A DNA stretch of 64,000 nucleotides from Sulfobacillus thermosulfidooxidans DSM 9293 (GTDB lineage Bacteria > Bacillota > Sulfobacillia > Sulfobacillales > Sulfobacillaceae): assembly GCF_900176145.1 (NCBI RefSeq), contig NZ_FWWY01000001.1, positions 439,517 through 503,516 on the forward strand. Reading direction: 5' to 3'. This document shows, piece after piece, positions 17,001 through 26,371 of the stretch. A model generated the notes under the pieces. It saw only the letters and a program-made list of their open reading frames with translations. It did not search any database and was not told the origin of the DNA. The translations under genes were made by a program, and so were the position numbers. Each line of letters begins with the position of its first letter. The stretch's first letter is position 1.

Positions 17001-17573
17001 TTAGAGGAGATACACAACAATCCAACTCGCAATCCAAGCCAAGGCCACAAAGACCCAGAAGTACACCCCGGCTTCAACCGTCCAGTACTTTTCGGGTTTG
17101 AGATTAATTCGTCCTGCCCGAGAAATTGCGGCCCAGAGCATGATGAGTCCCACGACCGCATACACAATGTCTGCCCCGGTAATGGCAAAAAACATTTCAC
17201 CAAATCGCGACTGCGGTGACGTGTACCGCCCGGACCACTGATAGAACGTCGTAAGAATCGCAAAGATGCCAAGAACCGCAGCGACTTTAAGCCGGCTTCG
17301 AATGGCTTGTTGGTCACCGGATTCGCGACTAAGCCGCATAACGCCCCAAGCCACAATCAAGGAGAGGAGCATGAGAGCTGCGGTCACGACTCCTAAGATT
17401 TGACTAGCGCGGGGAGAGACATAGCTCCCCGCATACACATATTTCGCTTCATACAGAACAACGTAAGGGACAATCTGGGTTGCTACGAAGAAAAGGAATC
17501 CGAAACGCACAGCGCGATAATTGCGAGGCGTCAATTCTTTTTCCAGCCCTAATTGCTCCAACTGACTAGACAC
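17001..17573 (-). CDS. ctaE: cytochrome c oxidase subunit III-like protein
   Basis: 190 residues with five membrane segments, the short form of haem-copper oxidase subunit III. The features RFGFLFFVATQIVPYVVLY near the start and the final segment YFWVFVALAWIASWIVVY fit the family, though conservation is moderate. It sits 30 nt after ctaD. The start is GTG at 17573, 7 nt after AGGTGA. Subunit III has no redox centre and stabilises subunit I. Confidence 0.85.
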   Translation of the reverse strand: MSSQLEQLGLEKELTPRNYRAVRFGFLFFVATQIVPYVVLYEAKYVYAGSYVSPRASQILGVVTAALMLLSLIVAWGVMRLSRESGDQQAIRSRLKVAAVLGIFAILTTFYQWSGRYTSPQSRFGEMFFAITGADIVYAVVGLIMLWAAISRAGRINLKPEKYWTVEAGVYFWVFVALAWIASWIVVYLL

Positions 17574-17603
17574 GCTAAAGTCACCTACTTTCTGCTCGCT
17601 GTT

Positions 17604-19511
17604 TTACGCTTCCGGTTGAGGCTGCCTGGTCGTTGCCGCTAGCTCGCTAAAGGCCGTCTGGCTAATAGCGGGTTTGGCTCCTTCGCCGTAGGTGTAAAAT
17701 CCGGCGACAATTTCCGGCTGTGTCGGAAAATTATAACGCGGAGGCGGCGACGAGGTGAACCATTCAGGAGTTTTGGCGTTCCACGGGTTCTCTCCAGCAA
17801 CCTGACCATTGCCCCATGTCCATCCGATGAAAATGATGTGTGCCACGAACGAGGCTCCTAAAATGAACGCGAAGATCGATACTTCAAAGTTCATGGGCTG
17901 TAAGTAGGCCGGGTACGCAGGCACCCACCGGTTCATTCCGTGCAGTCCTAAGAGGAAGAACTGGCTGAAGGTGAGGTTGAAGGCTAAGAACGTGTTGATA
18001 GACAAGGTCTTGGCCCATGTTTCATTCGCAATGCGCCCTGACCATTTTGGCAACCAGTAATAGATGGCCGCCATTGCCGAGAAGACCATAGATCCGATAA
18101 TCGTGTAGTGGAAGTGTCCGACCACCCAGAAGGTGTCATGCAACTGTAAGTTAATAATGGGGTCGGCCAAAAACACTCCGGTCAATCCTCCGATGAGGAA
18201 GTTGAACATACTCATGAGCACTAACAACGCTGGAGTATTCAAACGAATCTTGGATTTCCATAATGTCCCAATCGCTGACATGTACGCAAATCCGGTGGGA
18301 ATCGAAATCATCTCGGTGAAGAAGGAGAAGGGCAAGATTTCACTGTTCCGCAAGTTGGTGAACATGTGGTGCGCCCACACCAGTCCGGACAACATCATCA
18401 CGAACACCAATCCGATAACAGCCCACTGGCGCCCAAACAGCGATTTCTGCGCCATAACCGGGATAATCTCGTTCCATATGGCGAAAGCTGGCACGGCAAT
18501 GATGTACACCTCTGGGTGTCCAAACAGCCAGAAGAGCATGAGGTACGTCATAGGACTTCCGGTAGCCGTAAATAAGTTCAACGGCACAATCTTGTCTAAC
18601 AAGCCAAGCACGAACGTGGTTTGAATTTCAGGGAACCAAATTAACATTAATAGGTTAACGGTGACTTGTCCCCATACAAACAAGGGTAGACGGCCCCATG
18701 TCAATCCCGGAGCTCGACGGAACATCACCGTGGCCACCAAGTTTAAAGCCACGATGAGTGAGGACATCGTTAACGCTAACACACCCAAGTAGTAGAAAAT
18801 AATCCCGTTTGCATCTTGTCCCGCTAAGGGCTCATAGCCACGCCATCCAGTCGACCACTCACCTAAGAGAGGGCTGAAAAGCACGGTGAGAATTCCTGCC
18901 GGGACGAGCCATACTCCGATTCCCGATAATCTTGAGAAGACTGTTTCGCGCGCTCCAATCATCAAGGGCACGAAGTAGTTTCCCAAGCCACCAATCATCA
19001 TAACGGTACCAAACGAGAACATCATAATGGTTCCGTGTATACCCACGGCGGTTAGATAATTGCTGGGGTAATGGAAAATCGTTAAGTATGGGGTCATCAG
19101 TTCGTATCGCATGAGCATGGCGATACCACCGGCAATTAAAAATCCACCGGTCGCAAACATCATATACTGCAAACCAATAACCTTGTGGTCCGTACTGAGT
19201 TCAAAATAGCGACGCCATCCTGTGCTCTTTTCTCGCCAGGTCGTGGCGATGCCAAATGTGGGTAAAATTACGCCTTCCCAGGCTCCCACTCCTAACAACC
19301 AGCCAATCACGGCGCCGACCCACGCTAAAGTTACCGAAGGTCCAGTGACAAACGGATGCCCCCGGAACGGGTCGACCATTACGAATAAGGCGTCAACAAC
19401 GATAAAGCCAATTGCCGCCCACAAGAATGCGCGAAGTACAGGCGGCATTCCGGGTTTCCGGCGAATGGCGCCTTGGGGATCTTGCATGTCTCTCGACAAG
19501 GCTTGAGCCAC
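17604..19511 (-). CDS. ctaD: cytochrome c oxidase subunit I
   Basis: A 635-residue haem-copper oxidase catalytic subunit with an extra N-terminal membrane region. Seen: HGTIMMFSFGT with the low-spin haem His, GHPEVY with the CuB His and cross-linked Tyr plus the D-channel-type Glu, HHMFT with two CuB His, and GHFHYT with the haem ligands. The Glu in GHPEV and the Tyr point to an A-type oxidase. The start is GTG at 19511, 8 nt after AAGGAGG. It reduces oxygen to water and pumps protons. In the operon it follows ctaC and the cupredoxin. Confidence 0.96.
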   Translation of the reverse strand: MAQALSRDMQDPQGAIRRKPGMPPVLRAFLWAAIGFIVVDALFVMVDPFRGHPFVTGPSVTLAWVGAVIGWLLGVGAWEGVILPTFGIATTWREKSTGWRRYFELSTDHKVIGLQYMMFATGGFLIAGGIAMLMRYELMTPYLTIFHYPSNYLTAVGIHGTIMMFSFGTVMMIGGLGNYFVPLMIGARETVFSRLSGIGVWLVPAGILTVLFSPLLGEWSTGWRGYEPLAGQDANGIIFYYLGVLALTMSSLIVALNLVATVMFRRAPGLTWGRLPLFVWGQVTVNLLMLIWFPEIQTTFVLGLLDKIVPLNLFTATGSPMTYLMLFWLFGHPEVYIIAVPAFAIWNEIIPVMAQKSLFGRQWAVIGLVFVMMLSGLVWAHHMFTNLRNSEILPFSFFTEMISIPTGFAYMSAIGTLWKSKIRLNTPALLVLMSMFNFLIGGLTGVFLADPIINLQLHDTFWVVGHFHYTIIGSMVFSAMAAIYYWLPKWSGRIANETWAKTLSINTFLAFNLTFSQFFLLGLHGMNRWVPAYPAYLQPMNFEVSIFAFILGASFVAHIIFIGWTWGNGQVAGENPWNAKTPEWFTSSPPPRYNFPTQPEIVAGFYTYGEGAKPAISQTAFSELAATTRQPQPEA

Positions 19512-19564
19512 GGTTTTAACCTCCTTGTTCCATCTTAGTCAAGGTATTTAGGCTGTTAAACGAC

Positions 19565-20383
19565 TTAACCCGCCCCATTGGCTAAAGATTTTTCGTATTT
19601 AATCCACTGCGCGAATTGCGCTTGCGACACGACTTTCAAGGGCGCTTCCATCCACGGATGGCCCGGTCCACACACTTCGGCACATTGTACCCGCACCATG
19701 GGATTCACGCTGAAGGACGTAATCTTGGTAGGGGTCAGGTACTCATAACGGGTTTCCCCGGGAATCACATCTTCTTTAATTCCAAAAGCCGGAATCCAGA
19801 AACTGTGAATCACATCGGCATATTGGTCGTAGGTGTGATAAGGGTCATAGGAGCGCAAGACAAATTCCACGGGCTTGTTGACCGGCAGTTCCAACATGTC
19901 TTGCCCGTTGGCATTGACTGTCTGCGTCAACCCATATTGCGGATAGCTAAAGATCCATTCCCACTGTCTGGCGGTGACATCGACAATCAAGTCGTGGGTG
20001 TTGGCTGCAGGTTCATCCAAGGCAAACATCTGCTCCATGGCTGAGGTCGTGGGATGGAGGAAAAAGAGCAAGTTCAAAACAATACTACCACCGACCCACA
20101 CCACCACAAAGGCTTTGTTGTCGACCGCGAACCGGCGGTTCGCAGGCGGCATTTCTCCCCGTTTGGTGTGAAAACGTACCATGGTAAAGAGCAAGAACAA
20201 GGCCACAAACACGAAAACCGGGGTTAAGACAACCATAATAAAGTCAAACGCCTGTAGGGCCAATTCCCCTTGGTTGGAGACAATATAATACATCGGGTTG
20301 TGATGAATCAGGACCCGGTCCCCAATCTCGGCGAGAACACTCAAAATGACCCACAGGATGGTAAAGACGACATTCTCACCCAT
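19565..20383 (-). CDS. ctaC: cytochrome c oxidase subunit II with CuA site
   Basis: 272 residues: membrane segments at about 4-20, 48-70 and 92-110, then a cupredoxin-fold CuA domain. CuA ligands are visible: H193 in DVIHSFWIP and C234, E236, C238, H242 and M245 in QCAEVCGPGHPWM. No CxxCH is present, so this is not a fused caa3-type subunit, and the donor may be a separate protein such as the adjacent cupredoxin. AAAGGAG precedes the ATG. The gene lies 26 nt after the cupredoxin stop. Confidence 0.95.
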   Translation of the reverse strand: MGENVVFTILWVILSVLAEIGDRVLIHHNPMYYIVSNQGELALQAFDFIMVVLTPVFVFVALFLLFTMVRFHTKRGEMPPANRRFAVDNKAFVVVWVGGSIVLNLLFFLHPTTSAMEQMFALDEPAANTHDLIVDVTARQWEWIFSYPQYGLTQTVNANGQDMLELPVNKPVEFVLRSYDPYHTYDQYADVIHSFWIPAFGIKEDVIPGETRYEYLTPTKITSFSVNPMVRVQCAEVCGPGHPWMEAPLKVVSQAQFAQWIKYEKSLANGAG

Positions 20384-20409
20384 GAAGGGCTCGCTCCTTT
20401 CTCATTGCC

Positions 20410-21063
20410 TTAGGCCGGCAGAATTAACACTTTCCCGCGCATGCCCGTGCGGTAGTGAATGTACTGTTGCACAAAGCAGCCATAATCCCAAATCCCGGGT
20501 TTATTGGGCACGGTAAAGGAAATATGGATGCTTCCGCCGGGTTTTAAGGTCGGGCTAAAGTCTCCACCACTGGCAATGTTAAAGAGCTCTTTGGGCCCGT
20601 CATAGGTCACAATCGCTTTATTGGGAACGAAGTTGTCAACCTTATAGGGATCACTCAAGGTCACATGGACCCCATCCCAAAAGTCGACGGCCCAGGCGTC
20701 CGCCGGGAGATTGCCAAAGGCTTGGAAATAGGCCTCATTCACATGGCGGCCCATGGTCCATTCATGCCAGTGGGTGTGACTTTGATTTTGGAAGATAATG
20801 TCCATCTGGTCGCCAACGCGCCAGGTCATGTAATTGGGGATGTAATAGTAGTCGTACGCGTATAAATGAACCGTCCCGGAACTCACCGGCGATCCAAAGA
20901 TACCGCGGGCGGCATCCACGAGCGCTTGGCGGCCAAAGAGAGTGACCGCACCGGCTACGCCTAAGGCTGCACTACCCACGAGAAACTGGCGACGACTCCA
21001 TTGATTTTCCTCAACATTTTCGCCATTTAGAATATTCTCTTCTTTGGCGGGATCCTTTTCCAC
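20410..21063 (-). CDS. Tat-exported cupredoxin heading the oxidase operon
   Basis: 217 residues. A twin-arginine signal (SRRQFLVGSAALGVAGAV, R24/R25) is followed by a cupredoxin fold. Probable type 1 copper ligands are His96/98/100 in SHTHWHEW and Cys196, His203 and Met208 in GCFVQQYIHYRTGM; the Cys-to-His loop is longer than in plastocyanin or sulfocyanin. GTG at 21063 is 7 nt after GAAGGAGG, which decides the start. As first gene of the oxidase operon it is a likely electron carrier or CuA-like partner for CtaC (inference). It is not clearly rusticyanin or sulfocyanin. Confidence 0.82.
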   Translation of the reverse strand: MEKDPAKEENILNGENVEENQWSRRQFLVGSAALGVAGAVTLFGRQALVDAARGIFGSPVSSGTVHLYAYDYYYIPNYMTWRVGDQMDIIFQNQSHTHWHEWTMGRHVNEAYFQAFGNLPADAWAVDFWDGVHVTLSDPYKVDNFVPNKAIVTYDGPKELFNIASGGDFSPTLKPGGSIHISFTVPNKPGIWDYGCFVQQYIHYRTGMRGKVLILPA

Positions 21064-21425
21064 GCCTCTTCCTCCTTCACACAATCCATACTCGGATTCA
21101 TCCGAATTGGACTTATGTTATTGAGTGGTTTACCCGACAGCAATTGAGGTTATAAAACCTTAATCAATTACTTCATTGTCGGTTTATCAAACCCTGGCAT
21201 CCTTAAGATATGGTTGTAGATGCCTAGTATGCTATGCCGAATAAATCACTACTCGACATTACTAGGTGATTGTAGCACGTTTAGACTAAAAGGGATCCCA
21301 TAAATTTTGCAAATTCATGTCGTTTTTACCTGGGTATAAAAATTTAACAGTGTCAGGTTATATTTTCGAAGGCTGAATCCCTAGACTCTGAGATTTTGTG
21401 AGGGAGTTTGTTGAGGAAAGTTAAA
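21064..21425. other. gene-free control region between oxidase operon and purK
   Basis: About 360 bp. It holds the nested dyad at 21134-21182 close to the cupredoxin start and otherwise A/T-rich sequence without a convincing ORF. Confidence 0.6.
21134..21182. promoter_or_regulatory. nested dyad upstream of the oxidase operon
   Basis: Three nested inverted repeats share one centre: CCGACA/TGTCGG (21134-21139, 21177-21182), AATTGA/TCAATT (21142-21147, 21164-21169) and AGGTT/AACCT (21147-21151, 21156-21160). It lies 70-120 nt upstream of the cupredoxin start. Operator or promoter function is inferred. Confidence 0.5.
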
Positions 21426-21450
21426 CCGCTCCGATTAATGCTCGGAGCGG
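21426..21450 (-). terminator. terminator overlapping the purK stop
   Basis: Nine-base perfect arms CCGCTCCGA and TCGGAGCGG; the purK TAA lies in the 7-nt loop. The minus strand continues with TTTAAC. Confidence 0.75.
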
Positions 21451-22583
21451 CGAGGGTTACCCAGAGCATCTCGGGCTTGACGAACTCGTCTCATGGCGGT
21501 TTCCGGGGTATCTGCCAAAGCCGTGATGTGTCCCATTTTCCGTCCGACTCGTGGCTCATCTTTCCCATAGAGATGTAAATACGTATTTAATGTTTCTAGT
21601 GCAAAACTCCAATTCAAGTCGCCACTTTGCCACAATTCCCCCAACAAATTAGCCATTGCGGCGGGACTGCGCTGATGCTGACGTCCCAAGGGCAGTCCAG
21701 AAATAGCTCGAATATGTTGATCAAACTGCGAGTAATCAAACGCCTCGATGGTTAAATGTCCTGAGTTATGCGGGCGTGGAGCCAATTCATTGACGAGCAC
21801 GTCATTGCCCACCACGAAAAACTCCACCGTCATGGTCCCGACCAGGTCCAGATCTACAGCAATCTGACGAGCATAGGACACGGCTTTTTCCGTAATATGT
21901 TCTGGGACCCGGGCCGGAGAGATAGAAACATCTAAAATCCCATTTTGATGGTGATTCTCAATCGTCCCGAAGTCGACAATATGTTGATTTTGATCCCGAG
22001 TTAAAACCACCGAAATCTCGACGTCATAAGGCACAAACTCTTCCACGATAAGAGGCATATCGGGCCATGATGTTAATGCCGTGGCTAATTCTTTAGCGTT
22101 ATCCACCCGCATCTGGCCTTTTCCGTCATAACCGCCCCGCGCGGTTTTGACAATGGCGGGAAAGTGAGAGAAATTTCGCAACTGCTCGCGCTGTTCAACA
22201 CTCTCCGCCCACAAAAAATCGGCGGTCTTAAGACCTAAGCGGCGACACATGGTCTTTTCGTAGATCCGGTTTTGAGAAATCGCCAATAATCCGGGGTTAG
22301 GAAACACCGGCCGTTCATGGGCGATCATTTCCAGTTGGGGGACACTGACATTTTCAAACTCATAGGTAATAACGGATGACATTGCCGCCAAATTTTTCAC
22401 CGCATCCGTATCGTCGTAGGACGCTACAATGCGATGATGCGCGATTTGAGCCAAAGGTGCGTCTGGATCCGGATCCAAAACCGCTACACGGTATCCTAAC
22501 TGGTAAGCCGCATAGGCCATCATGCGACCAAGCTGTCCTCCCCCAATAATGCCAATATACTCCCCGGGTTTGAGCTTAATCAT
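21435..22583 (-). CDS. purK: N5-carboxyaminoimidazole ribonucleotide synthetase
   Basis: 382-residue ATP-grasp enzyme that carboxylates AIR to N5-CAIR with ATP and bicarbonate in purine synthesis. N-terminal [20 protein letters not shown] binds the nucleotide substrate; [12 protein letters not shown] is the ATP-grasp loop and [17 protein letters not shown] the catalytic signature. The ATG overlaps the purE stop as ATGA, so the two are translationally coupled. The terminator loop contains its stop. Confidence 0.96.
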   Translation of the reverse strand: MIKLKPGEYIGIIGGGQLGRMMAYAAYQLGYRVAVLDPDPDAPLAQIAHHRIVASYDDTDAVKNLAAMSSVITYEFENVSVPQLEMIAHERPVFPNPGLLAISQNRIYEKTMCRRLGLKTADFLWAESVEQREQLRNFSHFPAIVKTARGGYDGKGQMRVDNAKELATALTSWPDMPLIVEEFVPYDVEISVVLTRDQNQHIVDFGTIENHHQNGILDVSISPARVPEHITEKAVSYARQIAVDLDLVGTMTVEFFVVGNDVLVNELAPRPHNSGHLTIEAFDYSQFDQHIRAISGLPLGRQHQRSPAAMANLLGELWQSGDLNWSFALETLNTYLHLYGKDEPRVGRKMGHITALADTPETAMRRVRQARDALGNPRRSEH

Positions 22584-23092
22584 GATTTATCCGCTCCTTG
22601 GCCACCATCGTCCTGGCGATTTAATGCCTTCTCAGCGCTCACCACATCTTGTGCCATTTTCTGGCGCACTTGATGGAGCCGCGCGCGTAGATCGCTATCG
22701 TGCACTGCCAGAATTTCTGCCGCTAAAATGGCCGCATTTTTCGCTTGGCCAATGGCCACGGTAGCCACCGGTATTCCCCCAGGCATTTGGACAATCGAAA
22801 GCAGTGAATCCAATCCTTGGAGATTTTTCGTAGGAACCGGAACCCCGATGACGGGCAACGTTGTATACGCCGCAGTCATTCCCGGCAAATGGGCGGCACC
22901 ACCCGCACCCGCGATGATCACCCCATATCCTTGGGATTCTGCCGCCTTAGCAAACTCGGCCATGCGATCGGGAGTCCGGTGGGCTGACAAGATATGGGCA
23001 TCCACCGCTACACCGATTTCACGTAAGAAATCCACCGCTTCTTTCATCACGGGCCAATCCGATTGACTTCCCATGATGACCGCAACTTTCAC
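22580..23092 (-). CDS. purE: N5-CAIR mutase
   Basis: A 170-residue class I PurE that converts N5-CAIR to CAIR. Signatures are [20 protein letters not shown] and [12 protein letters not shown]. The start is GTG at 23092, 9 nt after GAGGAGG; the ATG at 23110 lies across that ribosome site and would add six residues not found in the family. The gene is first of the purEK pair, so purine synthesis enzymes upstream or downstream of this step must lie elsewhere. Confidence 0.96.
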   Translation of the reverse strand: MKVAVIMGSQSDWPVMKEAVDFLREIGVAVDAHILSAHRTPDRMAEFAKAAESQGYGVIIAGAGGAAHLPGMTAAYTTLPVIGVPVPTKNLQGLDSLLSIVQMPGGIPVATVAIGQAKNAAILAAEILAVHDSDLRARLHQVRQKMAQDVVSAEKALNRQDDGGQGADKS

Positions 23093-23150
23093 CCCATTTT
23101 TCCTCCTCATCTCGACATACTTCCCCTATTATAGCAATTTCTGCAAAGGG

Positions 23151-23573
23151 CTATGTCCCAAGGATAAGGTGTGAAGACAAGCGAAGCCAGTGGATTTCTT
23201 TCTGGTCGCGGTTCCAATTTCCAGAAAATGTGGTAAGTGGATTTGATAATACGGCGATCGCAGCAAAACGAAGAGGAGGCCAATGGGCCACGACGAGATG
23301 ACTTGGTGCATTGGGGGTTCTGGCTAAGAACAGCACGGTTTTATGTGCCGATCTTAAGGCAATTCCATAAACCAAGCCTTGATTGATCAGGGACTGTAAT
23401 TCACGAGGCGACACGCTGGGTAGGCTACCCAAATTACCGAGCTTAACCTCAGGAGATACAGGGGGCTTCACCATAGAGCCAGTCGTCACATGGTGAAAGG
23501 AAAGCGGGTAGCGTACCCATGCAAAGGCAGCTACTAGCGCCATTATAATCAAAGCAACTAACTTGGCGCGCAT
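23151..23573 (-). CDS. secreted or membrane-anchored protein, unknown
   Basis: A 140-residue protein with an N-terminal hydrophobic segment (about 4-20, KLVALIIMALVAAFAWV) and a polar domain of about 110 residues. I recognise no domain. GGGAG lies about 10 nt before the ATG. It is between purE and cydB on the same strand, with about 145 bp of apparently empty sequence before it. Confidence 0.6.
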   Translation of the reverse strand: MRAKLVALIIMALVAAFAWVRYPLSFHHVTTGSMVKPPVSPEVKLGNLGSLPSVSPRELQSLINQGLVYGIALRSAHKTVLFLARTPNAPSHLVVAHWPPLRFAAIAVLSNPLTTFSGNWNRDQKEIHWLRLSSHLILGT

Positions 23574-23718
23574 ACAATGTCACTCCCGAGGCTTTTACAC
23601 AATATAACGCTTGAGGACTCGTCGAGGTCACAGGTCACCCAGGGGCGCATTATTCTTTTTCATACGGTAGCGTATCACATCAATGGCCTTTGGGATCAGC
23701 TTGGAATCATGGAATTTT

Positions 23719-24729
23719 TTAGTATTCTAATTTGCTGTGCTCATCAATGCGCTTGCGGAAAACCCAATAACTCCAGGCTTGATAACCTAAAACAATCGGC
23801 AAGAGAAAGACTGTCATTACCGTCATGACATGAAGACTATAAGTATTCGCCGCCGCATTATATATCGTCAAGTTCCAAGACGGATTGAGAGAACTGATCA
23901 TGACATTGGGATAGAGGGACAAAAAGATGGTAATAGTGGACAAAACGATTGTGAACCCGGTCGAGACAAATGCCCACTTTTCTTGGCCTCGCTGTAAAAA
24001 CAAACGGACGGCAATCATACTCAGAAAAGCAAACACGGGAATCGGGCCTGGATCGAGACCTAAACGCCGAACGATATCGGTTTGGTAATAGGTCATGACG
24101 ACGAAAACCAAAAAAATTCCCGTGGCCGCTGGTCCAATTCGGTACGCCACCTTTTCTGCCCGTTCATGCAATATCCCTTTGGTCCGGATCATCAAAAATA
24201 ACGCGCCTTGGAGTGCAAAGACAAAAGCCACAGAAATCGCACCGAGTATCGAATAGACATTGACCAGTTGCAGTAAAGATCCGACAAAGTTTCCTTGAGC
24301 GTCAATAGGTATCCCTTTTACCATGTTGGCCATAATAAACCCCCAGACCAAAGGGGGAACAAAGCTTCCCCACACGAACAGACTATCCCAAACTCGGCGC
24401 CACCTCAGGTCCTCGACGCGGCTTCGAAATTCAATAGCTACGCCGCGCACAATCAATCCGGCCAATAGGAAGAAGAACGCCAGGTAAAAGCTGCTTAAGA
24501 AACTGGCATACCATGCCGGAAATGCCGCTAATAACGACCCTCCCGAAGCGATGAGCCAGACTTCATTTCCATCCCAAAATGGGCCGATAGTTGAAAGAAC
24601 CAGCCGTCGGTCATGATCATTCCTCCCCACAACGGGAAGCAACATGCCCACACCATAATCAAATCCCTCAAGAAAGAAATAGCCAATGAACAAGACCACG
24701 GCTAACACAAACCAGGCCACATTTAACAT
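23719..24729 (-). CDS. cydB: cytochrome bd oxidase subunit II
   Basis: 336 residues and about eight or nine membrane segments. The N-terminal region FLEGFDYGVGMLLPVVGRND and FWDGNEVWLIASGGSLLAAF are typical of CydB. Together with CydA it oxidises quinol and reduces oxygen with high affinity and without pumping protons. It follows cydA by about 55 nt. No cydX, cydC or cydD is visible in the window. Confidence 0.95.
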   Translation of the reverse strand: MLNVAWFVLAVVLFIGYFFLEGFDYGVGMLLPVVGRNDHDRRLVLSTIGPFWDGNEVWLIASGGSLLAAFPAWYASFLSSFYLAFFFLLAGLIVRGVAIEFRSRVEDLRWRRVWDSLFVWGSFVPPLVWGFIMANMVKGIPIDAQGNFVGSLLQLVNVYSILGAISVAFVFALQGALFLMIRTKGILHERAEKVAYRIGPAATGIFLVFVVMTYYQTDIVRRLGLDPGPIPVFAFLSMIAVRLFLQRGQEKWAFVSTGFTIVLSTITIFLSLYPNVMISSLNPSWNLTIYNAAANTYSLHVMTVMTVFLLPIVLGYQAWSYWVFRKRIDEHSKLEY

Positions 24730-24784
24730 GTCATTACTCTCCCTTCTGTTAAAGTCCCCTATTCGTCATGTCTCCATCGTGGTG

Positions 24785-26224
24785 TCAATGCATGTCATCA
24801 TACTGAGCCGTTGGCTTGGCATGTCTTAACGACTCATGGCCATGGAGCAAATAGCCATGCTTTGAGGATTCGTCCTCACTTTCTTGACCTTGTTCTTGAC
24901 TGGGGCCTTGATGAATGATGAGTAAAAAGAGATATACGGCAGCCACCGCGATACTGAGATACAAAATTCCGTAGCCTATAACTGTCGTCCACAATTCACT
25001 ATTACTGACCGTAGGCGACACCCCATCTGGGGTTCTTAGCAGTCCAAAGACAGCCCAAGGTTGACGGCCTACTTCGGTCATTACCCACCCCGCCGTATTG
25101 GAAAGATACGGTAAGATTAAAGTCCACTCCATCAATACCAGTAACCAGTGTGGCCGTTTACCTTTGATAGTTAAATAGGCTCCTACGATAGCGATAAGCA
25201 TCATAGTGGTGCCGGCAAATATCATCGTACGAAATGCCCAAAACGTCCAAACGATGGGCGGCATGTAGTTCCCGGGCCCATAGCGCAACTGGTAGAGATG
25301 GTTAAGTTCCAATAGTCCCGTAACCCGTCCGCTTAACCGGTTGTACGCGAGGATGCTTAACAAGTAAGGAATCTGCAACACAAAGGGATCGGAGTGTGTT
25401 TTGGTATCGATAGTTCCCACAATCGTCCATGGCGCGTGAATGGGACTGGTGTGCCACAATGCTTCTGACGCTGCCATTTTCATCGGTTGGGCCACAATTA
25501 AATGTTGGGCTTGCTCATGACCTAAAATAAAGACAGAGACACTGCCAATCAAGGCGCCAATCATAGCTATCCGGAAACTCGGTTCAAAGACTTCATCATT
25601 GGTATGGCGAATAAGATGGTAAGAGCTTACCGCAGCCATGAAAATAGAGCCGGTAGCAATCGCGCCGAACAGGGTATGAGGGAACTCCAACCAAAGTTGT
25701 GGATTGGCTAAGACCGCAAAAAAATTTACCATTTCCGTGCGACCGTGACGAAAGACAAAGCCCACCGGTTCTTGCATAAAAGAATTGGCCGCTAAAATCC
25801 AAAAGGCTGACATCGCCGAGCCTAAAGCCACCATCCATATGGCAAAGAGATGAACTTTGGGTGAAAGTTTTTCCCAACCAAAAATCCATACCCCTAAGAA
25901 CGTCGATTCTAAGAAAAACGCCATTAATGTTTCAATCGCTAAAGGAGCTCCAAATACATCCCCGACAAAGCGAGAAAAATCAGCCCAGTTCGTGCCAAAC
26001 TGAAATTCTTGGATGATTCCCGTAACGACGCCAACAGCAAAGTTCACCAAGTAAATTTTCATCCAAAATTGCATCGCTTTCCGGTAGACGTCGTTATGGG
26101 AGCGGTAGTAAAACGTTTCCAAAATGGCAATCAGCAGTCCTAATCCAATCGTCAAGGGAACAAAGAGAAAGTGATACAGTAAGGTTCCCCCAAATTGTAA
26201 GCGCGCCAATCCGACATTTGTCAT
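24785..26224 (-). CDS. cydA: cytochrome bd oxidase subunit I
   Basis: About 479 residues. Haem and quinol features are visible: RLQFGGTLLYHFLFVPLTI with the N-terminal haem His, the axial Met region WAFRTM, and TEVGRQPW with the conserved Glu. The periplasmic Q loop is short, as in the CydA of Gram-positives. The ATG at 26224 is preferred because GGTGA lies 6 nt upstream; the longer frame to 26254 begins at TTG without a ribosome site. Divergent from moaA. Confidence 0.95.
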   Translation of the reverse strand: MTNVGLARLQFGGTLLYHFLFVPLTIGLGLLIAILETFYYRSHNDVYRKAMQFWMKIYLVNFAVGVVTGIIQEFQFGTNWADFSRFVGDVFGAPLAIETLMAFFLESTFLGVWIFGWEKLSPKVHLFAIWMVALGSAMSAFWILAANSFMQEPVGFVFRHGRTEMVNFFAVLANPQLWLEFPHTLFGAIATGSIFMAAVSSYHLIRHTNDEVFEPSFRIAMIGALIGSVSVFILGHEQAQHLIVAQPMKMAASEALWHTSPIHAPWTIVGTIDTKTHSDPFVLQIPYLLSILAYNRLSGRVTGLLELNHLYQLRYGPGNYMPPIVWTFWAFRTMIFAGTTMMLIAIVGAYLTIKGKRPHWLLVLMEWTLILPYLSNTAGWVMTEVGRQPWAVFGLLRTPDGVSPTVSNSELWTTVIGYGILYLSIAVAAVYLFLLIIHQGPSQEQGQESEDESSKHGYLLHGHESLRHAKPTAQYDDMH

Positions 26225-26371
26225 TGTCATCACCAAGCATAGGGTGTGCCACAATAGCCAGAATCATACGCAATGGGCATCTTTTAAAGGGCTTCTTCCC
26301 ACATCAAAGAAAAGGTAAAATGAATATTAAGTCCTGGCCATGCAATGACCGGGGAAAGGGTGAGGATTCCT

